64,000 nucleotides of DNA from the NCBI GenBank assembly GCA_902826215.1, contig CADEDY010000010.1, forward strand, positions 49,035-113,034, in the 5' to 3' direction. The stretch's first letter is position 1. Every line of letters begins with the position of its first letter. Below are positions 58,593 to 64,000 of this stretch, in pieces. The position numbers were made by a program, and so were the translations under genes. The notes beneath the pieces are model-generated. The model ran no database searches, was not told the origin of the DNA, and saw nothing but the letters and a program-made list of their open reading frames with translations. The stretch comes from an uncultured Bacteroidota bacterium (GTDB lineage: Bacteria > Bacteroidota > Bacteroidia > Flavobacteriales_F > PHOS-HE28).

Positions 58593-61500
58593 AGGGGCTT
58601 ACTGCATACTTCCTGAAATACTCCGTCGCGGTGGATACCGTGATGGTCCTGATCTTCATCTTCGGTTTCTTCGGATGGAGAGCGACGCGCAGTTCGTTGT
58701 TCCCGGAAGCAGAAAGCCGCACCATTCAAGTGCAGATCATCTTCCCCGGTGCAGCGCCGGAAGAAGTGGAGGAGGGCGTTGTTCTGCGCATCGAGGACGA
58801 TGTGAAAGGCGTCACTGGCGTGGAACGCATCAGCAGCGTGAGCCAGGAGAATGGAGGGCTCATCACCATCGAAGTGATCAAGGGTTTCGATACGGATCTC
58901 GTTCTGCAGGATGTGAAGAACGCCGTGGATCGGATCCCTTCCTTGCCCGATGGTATGGAACCGATCCGCACGTTCAAGTTGGAGAACATCCGACCCGCTG
59001 TCAGTTTTGCCTTGAGCGGTGAAGGTCTTGACCTCAAAGCCTTGAAGACCGTGGCACGACGCGTGGAGCAGGATCTGCGTTCCACCGAGGGGATCAGCAA
59101 AGTGGAGCTATCGGGCTTCCCGGAAGAAGAGATCGAAGTAGCCTTGCGCGAAGGTGACCTCCGCGCGAACAACCTGTCCTTCGCACAAGTATCTCTTGCC
59201 TTGCGCGGTGCGAACTTGGACGTGACCGGTGGAAAGATCAAGACCATCGATGAAGAACTCCTGATCCGTGTGCGTGACAAGCGTATGGATGCGGAAGGCC
59301 TGAAGAACACCGTGGTCCGCGCAGGTGCCGATGGGCGCGTGTTGCGCTTGAGCGATGTCGCCGATGTGCGCGATGCCTGGGCCGATGATCCGGCCCGGAA
59401 TTATGTAGATGGAGTACCGAGCGTGGTGGTGAACGTGAGCAGTACCATCAGCGAGGACATCCTGCATATCGCCGATGCCACCAATGCGTACATGGCCGAT
59501 TTCAACGAACGCAATACCACGGTGAAGGCGACCCTGATCAACGACGCCACCATCGTGCTTCGCCAACGTATCGCCATGTTGCTCGAGAACGGGGCTCAGG
59601 GTTTCTTCCTGGTGATCATCGTGCTCACCCTCTTCCTCAATTGGCGCTTGGCCTTCTGGGTGGCGCTCAGCATTCCGGTCGCTTTCGCCGGCATGTTCAT
59701 TCTGGCACCGGGCTTCATCACCATCAATGTGATGTCGCTCTTTGGAATGATCCTCGTCGTGGGTATCCTGGTGGATGACGGCATCGTGATCACGGAAAGC
59801 ATCTATCAAGAGTACGAGCGTGGACTTCCTCCGATCCAAGCGGCGTTCATTGGCATCAACAAGGTTCTTCCCGCGGTGATCAGCTCAGTGCTCACCACCG
59901 TTGCCGCGTTCAGCACGTTCTTCTTCATCGAAGGTCGATTGGGTGATTTCGCACCGGCTCTGGCCTTCGTGGTCATCGGCACACTGATCTTCTCCTTGAT
60001 CGAGGCGGCCTACATCCTACCGGCGCACGTGGCCCATAGCAGAGGTCTCAGTCGCGAGAAGAAGAATCGACTGGAAGCGTACATGGACGGCGTGATGGGC
60101 AACCTGCGCGACAAGCGGTACGGTCCTTTCTTCGATCGCATCATGCGGAACAAAGTGCTGACGATCGGCATTGCCTTTTTCCTTTTTGCATTGACCATTG
60201 GTTCGGTCGGAGCGGGGATCATCCGCACCACCTTTTTCCCGGTGATCGAACGGGATGACGTGGCCGTGGATCTGGAAATGGTGACCGGTACACGCGAGCA
60301 GATCGTGTTCCAGGAACTGCAGAAGATCGAGCAGATCGCATGGAGCATCAACGATGAACTGAGTGAAGGCCGAGACGATAGCCTTGATGTGGTGTTGAAA
60401 GTGCAAACGATCCTTGGCCCGCGACCAGAACAGGGTAAGCTGAACATCATCCTGCTGGATGGCGAGAAACGCGGCTTCAAGAGCGAGGAGATCACCAATC
60501 GATTGCGCGAACGAACAGGTGCGATCCCGGGCGTTTCCAACTTGTCGCTCGGTCTGGCCACACCATTCGGTAAGCCAGTGTCCGTGTCGCTGCGAAGCAA
60601 CGACCTTACGGAACTCAACGCAGCCAAGATCGAGCTGCGCGATGAACTGGCACAGCTTCCCATGCTGCGCGATGTGGTGGACAGCGATCGACCGGGCAAT
60701 CGCGAGGTGGTATTGAAGTTGAAGGACAAGGCGCAGTTGCTCGGACTCACATTGCAGGATGTGGTCGGCCAAGTGCGCCAGGGCTTCTTCGGACTCGAAT
60801 CGCAACGGGTGCAACGCGGAGAGGACGAGGTGAAGATCTGGGTGCGGTATGCCGAGGATGAACGTGCGTCGTTGCGTGATCTGGAGGACATGCGGATCCG
60901 AACGATCGATGGTCGACAACTGCCTTTGAGTGAATTGGTGAGCTACCACATCGAGCGAGGCATTCGCGCGATCGGTCACTTGGACGGACAACGCGAAGTG
61001 CGTGTGGAGGCCGATCTCGCCAACAGCGCCCAAAGTGCGACGGATGCCACGTCCTTGGTGGCCTCGGATGTGATGGTGCCTTTGTTGGCGCGCCATCCCG
61101 GCTTGAGCTACAGTTTCGAGGGACAAGGTGAGCAAAGCCGAAAGGTCGGCATGTCGGCAGCACGGATCATGCCCATTACGTTGATCATCATGTTCGCGAT
61201 GATCGTGATCACCCTACGGAGTTTGTGGCAGATGTTGTTGGTGGCGCTATGTATTCCGCTCGGGTTCATCGGTGTGGCTTGGGGACACTGGGTCCACGAT
61301 GTGCAGATCAGTCTCTTCAGTTTCTTCGGTGCCATTGCCCTTATCGGCGTCATGGTCAACGATTCACTCGTTCTGGTCACCACCTTCAATGCCAACTTGA
61401 AGGAACGGATGCCTTTCAACGTGGCTTTGCGTACCGCTGCCTTGTCCCGTCTGCGACCGATCCTTCTCACTTCGTTGACGACTGTTGCTGGCTTGTTGCC

Positions 61501-61741
61501 GATCACCTTGAACAAGAGCTTCCAAGCCCAGTTCTTGATCCCAATGGCAGTGACCGTGGCGTATGGGTTGGCCATCGCAACATTCGTTACACTGATCGTT
61601 CTACCGACACTCTTGGCCGGTTTCAACGAGATCCGCCGCTTGCGTTGGTGGGCATGGTATGCCAAATGGCCGACACCGGAAGAAGATGAACCCGCAGTGA
61701 AAGAACTTCCCTATGAGAACTTGGAGGATACTCGCGCTTAG
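58589..61741 (+). CDS. Efflux RND transporter permease (AcrB/MdtC type)
   Basis: 1050 residues with the duplicated RND architecture: 12 membrane helices and two large periplasmic loops. The start (LKYSVAVDTVMVLIFIFGFF), the proton-relay region GMILVVGILVDDGIVITES (two Asp in helix 4) and the second-half helices (LFSFFGAIALIGVMVNDSLV, LLPITLNKSFQAQFLIPM) are typical. It exports drugs, detergents or lipids using the proton gradient; the substrate is not readable. Placed between MFP (4-bp overlap) and TolC (29-bp overlap). Confidence 0.95.
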   Translation: MKGLTAYFLKYSVAVDTVMVLIFIFGFFGWRATRSSLFPEAESRTIQVQIIFPGAAPEEVEEGVVLRIEDDVKGVTGVERISSVSQENGGLITIEVIKGFDTDLVLQDVKNAVDRIPSLPDGMEPIRTFKLENIRPAVSFALSGEGLDLKALKTVARRVEQDLRSTEGISKVELSGFPEEEIEVALREGDLRANNLSFAQVSLALRGANLDVTGGKIKTIDEELLIRVRDKRMDAEGLKNTVVRAGADGRVLRLSDVADVRDAWADDPARNYVDGVPSVVVNVSSTISEDILHIADATNAYMADFNERNTTVKATLINDATIVLRQRIAMLLENGAQGFFLVIIVLTLFLNWRLAFWVALSIPVAFAGMFILAPGFITINVMSLFGMILVVGILVDDGIVITESIYQEYERGLPPIQAAFIGINKVLPAVISSVLTTVAAFSTFFFIEGRLGDFAPALAFVVIGTLIFSLIEAAYILPAHVAHSRGLSREKKNRLEAYMDGVMGNLRDKRYGPFFDRIMRNKVLTIGIAFFLFALTIGSVGAGIIRTTFFPVIERDDVAVDLEMVTGTREQIVFQELQKIEQIAWSINDELSEGRDDSLDVVLKVQTILGPRPEQGKLNIILLDGEKRGFKSEEITNRLRERTGAIPGVSNLSLGLATPFGKPVSVSLRSNDLTELNAAKIELRDELAQLPMLRDVVDSDRPGNREVVLKLKDKAQLLGLTLQDVVGQVRQGFFGLESQRVQRGEDEVKIWVRYAEDERASLRDLEDMRIRTIDGRQLPLSELVSYHIERGIRAIGHLDGQREVRVEADLANSAQSATDATSLVASDVMVPLLARHPGLSYSFEGQGEQSRKVGMSAARIMPITLIIMFAMIVITLRSLWQMLLVALCIPLGFIGVAWGHWVHDVQISLFSFFGAIALIGVMVNDSLVLVTTFNANLKERMPFNVALRTAALSRLRPILLTSLTTVAGLLPITLNKSFQAQFLIPMAVTVAYGLAIATFVTLIVLPTLLAGFNEIRRLRWWAWYAKWPTPEEDEPAVKELPYENLEDTRA

Positions 61742-63041
61742 TGCGGCTTCGCTGATCGTTGTCCGTGGGTTCGCGCAGGATACGCTGCAGCTCGCCGAGG
61801 CGATCCAACTCGCCCTGGCGAATGAACATGGCATCCGCATCGCGAAGAATGAAGCGGCCATTGCCCAAGCCCAGGCGACGCCGGGTAATGCAGGTTTGCT
61901 GCCGTCCATTGATGCCAGTGGTCGCGCCAACTACAGCAATCAATTCTCCAAGATCGACTTTGCGCCGGGCATCCAGGATGTTGAGCGCAGCGGTGTCCAG
62001 AGCACCACCTTGGCAGGTCAAGTGGGTTTGGCCTACACGCTCTTCAACGGGATGGGCAATTTTGCGACCTATGAGCGTTCGCAACTGAACGAACTGCTTG
62101 CGGATCTGCGTACACGAGCGCAAGTGGAAGGCACTCTTTCACAGGTGATCGCGCTCTACTACGGCATTGCGGCGTTGGATGAAGATGTCGCCATCACGCA
62201 GCGGATCCTCGAGATCAGTGCGGATCGCTTTGCGCGTCAGGAAGGGAAGGCAGCATTGGGAGGGATCGGACGGCTCGATGTGCTCAATGCACAGGTCGAT
62301 CTTCAAGCCGACAGTACCACGTTCATTCTCGCCCAACAACGACGGGATCGTAGCGTTCGCGATCTGAATGTGCTGATGGGCCGCCCACCTTCTACCGACC
62401 TTCAGGTTTCGCATCGGATCGACTACGCACGTGCGCTTTCGGAGGACCAGTTGGTGCAGGAAGCCATGAGCGGCAACGTGCTACTGGTCTCCTCGACCGC
62501 ACAAGTGAGGGCTGCGGAGGTGGACCAGCGCATCGCCAAAGCCCTGCGCTGGCCGAGGCTGGACCTCAGCTCGGCCTATGGGATCAACGACCAGAAGAAT
62601 GAGGTGGGTGTCGTGCTCGGGACCTATACCCAAGGCTTCAACGGCGGGCTTACAGTGAGCATGCCTTTGTTCAATGGGGGGCGCATCAACACCCAAGTGG
62701 AAGCCGCGCGATTGCGTGCCGAGAACGCAGCGATCGTGGAACAACAGGCGCGATTGCAGGTGGAGCGTGATGTACGAAATGCGTTCACCACGTGGAGCAG
62801 TCAACGCGAAGTCCTGCGGATCCAGTCCGATGCCGTCTCCACGGCGCAGCTCAACTTCGATCGCACACGCGAGCTGTTCCAAACCGGACAGCTCACCGGA
62901 TTGCAATTCCGGCAAGCCCAGTTGGACCTTGCGAATGCCGAGCGGCAGTCCATCGTTTCAGGCTTCGATACCAAGGTGGCCGAGCTCACCTTGCTTCGGG
63001 CCAGTGGCGGGCTATTGCCTGCTTTGGGTGTTCAGCAATGA
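61713..63041 (+). CDS. TolC-family outer-membrane efflux channel
   Basis: 442 residues: signal peptide (MRTWRILALSAASLIVVRGFAQ), then two OEP repeats of long helices with the family pattern LAEAIQLALANEHGIRIAKN (first) and LVQEAMSGNVLLVSSTAQVR (second). It forms the trimeric exit duct for the RND pump. Its start lies 29 bp inside the pump gene, which is firm because the signal peptide begins there. With tetR, MFP and RND it makes a complete tripartite operon. Confidence 0.93.
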   Translation: MRTWRILALSAASLIVVRGFAQDTLQLAEAIQLALANEHGIRIAKNEAAIAQAQATPGNAGLLPSIDASGRANYSNQFSKIDFAPGIQDVERSGVQSTTLAGQVGLAYTLFNGMGNFATYERSQLNELLADLRTRAQVEGTLSQVIALYYGIAALDEDVAITQRILEISADRFARQEGKAALGGIGRLDVLNAQVDLQADSTTFILAQQRRDRSVRDLNVLMGRPPSTDLQVSHRIDYARALSEDQLVQEAMSGNVLLVSSTAQVRAAEVDQRIAKALRWPRLDLSSAYGINDQKNEVGVVLGTYTQGFNGGLTVSMPLFNGGRINTQVEAARLRAENAAIVEQQARLQVERDVRNAFTTWSSQREVLRIQSDAVSTAQLNFDRTRELFQTGQLTGLQFRQAQLDLANAERQSIVSGFDTKVAELTLLRASGGLLPALGVQQ

Positions 63042-63159
63042 GCATTTCCGAAATGGCTCGATCACTACTCTTGGTGAAGGTGATCGATCCGAGATCCCGG
63101 TTTCGGTTGATGAATTCCCTTCGATCGATCAACTTCGTCCTTCATAAACCTGTTCTACG

Positions 63160-63600
63160 ATGAAAGCAGCGACGAGCATTCTTCTTCTCTCTTCAACGAT
63201 GGCGTTCTTCACAGCATGTTCCAGCGAACCGAAGAATGAAACACCGGAACAGAAGGAGGAACGGGTGATGGATGAAGCCGCGGAGTGTGATCCACTCGTC
63301 GGTGAGTTCCGCGATCTGATGGTGGAGTACGAGAAGGCGCTGGGCGAGATGGTCGAAGCGAAGAAGATCGATGCTGCGCGTCAAGAAGAGCTTTCGGCCA
63401 AAGCCAAGGACCTCAGTGACCGGATCGAGGCGCGTGGTGAGAAAGCGCTTGGGTTGAAGTGCTGGTCCGAGTTCAATACCATTGGAAAGACGTACGGTCC
63501 ACGCATCATGAAGCTCGGCATCGAAGTGGCCATGATGGACGGCGGCATGCAAGGCATGGATCCCGCCTTGATGGAGCAGATGCAGAAGGCCATGCAGTAG
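63160..63600 (+). CDS. Putative lipoprotein following the efflux operon
   Basis: 146 residues with a lipobox (STMAFFTACSSEPKN). The mature part is charged and largely helical (VEYEKALGEMVEAKKIDAARQEELSAKAKD, cited in part) with a Met/Gly-rich tail (MMDGGMQGMDPALMEQ), and two Cys (ECDPLV, KCWSEF). No family recognised. It lies 118 bp downstream of the TolC gene and may be a late gene of the same operon, though it has its own start-proximal region. Confidence 0.6.
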   Translation: MKAATSILLLSSTMAFFTACSSEPKNETPEQKEERVMDEAAECDPLVGEFRDLMVEYEKALGEMVEAKKIDAARQEELSAKAKDLSDRIEARGEKALGLKCWSEFNTIGKTYGPRIMKLGIEVAMMDGGMQGMDPALMEQMQKAMQ

Positions 63601-63627
63601 TGCCGATCGAGGCCAACGATCCCGGGC

Positions 63628-64000
63628 TCATCTGCCTAGTGCCAACTGTCCGAGCATGCTTCGATCGGATGGTTGCTCCAAGTTGCGGCCGAGCAGTTCC
63701 AGAGCAACTTGTTGTTTGCGCCTTCCTGCGGGTACGTCCGCCACGACCAAGTTGCGTTCTGCGTCTTCAAAGATGATGCGCTCACATTGAGGGCTTAACC
63801 GCATCTTATGCGTGGTCTTGCCATCGGTGTTCCAATAGGTGATCACCGCCCTTCCGTTGGCTGGCACGCCATACGCCTTTACCCACAGGATCGGTTTTCC
63901 ATTGCTCGCCAACACGCGAACCGGCACTTCGTTCAATGGTATCGGAACCATGCGATCGCAGTTCCAAAGTCCGAAGCTGGGAACAGCGAAGATCGGGCGA
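63628..64000 (-). CDS. Hypothetical protein, C-terminal part (cut by window end)
   Basis: At least 124 residues of a minus-strand gene that continues past base 64000; the frame is open to the edge (upstream residues read FAVPSFGLWNCDR), so the ATG at 63951 is probably internal. The visible part is beta-rich (VPVRVLASNGKPILWVKAYG, VITYWNTDGK) and could be a carboxypeptidase-regulatory-like or surface domain, which is only a guess. Two Cys are present (WNCDR, PQCERI). It ends convergently with the lipoprotein gene. Confidence 0.55.
   Translation of the reverse strand, partial: RPIFAVPSFGLWNCDRMVPIPLNEVPVRVLASNGKPILWVKAYGVPANGRAVITYWNTDGKTTHKMRLSPQCERIIFEDAERNLVVADVPAGRRKQQVALELLGRNLEQPSDRSMLGQLALGR

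Overview
The window looks like a piece of a GC-rich Bacteroidota chromosome, most likely a Flavobacteriales-type lineage. The evidence is a fused LpxC-FabZ gene, a PorX-type response regulator with a PglZ domain (the type IX secretion regulator), several proteins with T9SS sorting domains, a PorV/PorQ-like outer-membrane protein, a two-component-propeller protein, almost no Shine-Dalgarno sequences, and -7 promoter boxes of the Bacteroidota type TAnnTTTG. No rRNA, tRNA, CRISPR array or complete insertion sequence was seen. About 61 protein genes are supported, two of them cut by the window edges.

Layout: 1-4.8 kb is an accessory, repeat-rich stretch (TPR fragment, AT-richer RelA/SpoT-domain gene, a 42-bp minisatellite, five copies of a 39-bp REP-like hairpin, a DinB-family gene). 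4.8-9.8 kb is a surface-polysaccharide cluster (Wzx-type flippase, two tandem Wzz-like proteins, O-antigen ligase). 10-20.9 kb is a minus-strand cluster with lipid A genes (HD hydrolase, lpxD, lpxC/fabZ, lpxA, ABC ATPase, efp, a second LpxD-like gene, SpoIIE-type phosphatase). 21-26 kb holds porX, aroA and fhs. 26-42 kb is mostly envelope and signalling genes: a polytopic membrane protein, a propeller-cyclase receptor, OmpA, MATE, a deiodinase-like protein, an HhH outer-membrane protein paired with a PorV-like protein, and T9SS cargo. 42-44.7 kb is accessory again (small membrane protein, lipoprotein, ankyrin protein, ParE-type toxin-antitoxin pair). 45-50 kb is a tightly packed plus-strand run hpt-adk-obgE-PAP2-crcB-alkaline phosphatase. 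50-57 kb contains an OmpA protein, a histidine kinase operon, an O-methyltransferase and a kelch/T9SS protein. 57-63 kb is a TetR-controlled tripartite RND efflux operon.

How the genes work together: most of the window builds or regulates the Gram-negative envelope. Lipid A acylation and deacetylation, polysaccharide export and ligation, T9SS control and cargo, OmpA-type peptidoglycan anchors and drug/metabolite efflux all sit here, with housekeeping enzymes (adk, hpt, obgE, fhs, aroA, efp) between them.

Three non-coding patterns deserve attention. First, six genes carry a TAnnTT-type -7 box only 3-5 nt before the start codon, and a seventh has a near match at the same place, which predicts leaderless mRNAs. 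Second, a conserved element containing TACTTTCAG and a short reading frame beginning (M/V)YFQ occurs three times, each time directly abutting a downstream reading frame. Third, the intergenic DNA carries several short-period repeat classes: 8-bp-phased CATG tracts, a 15-bp array, a 42-bp array and 39-bp hairpins.
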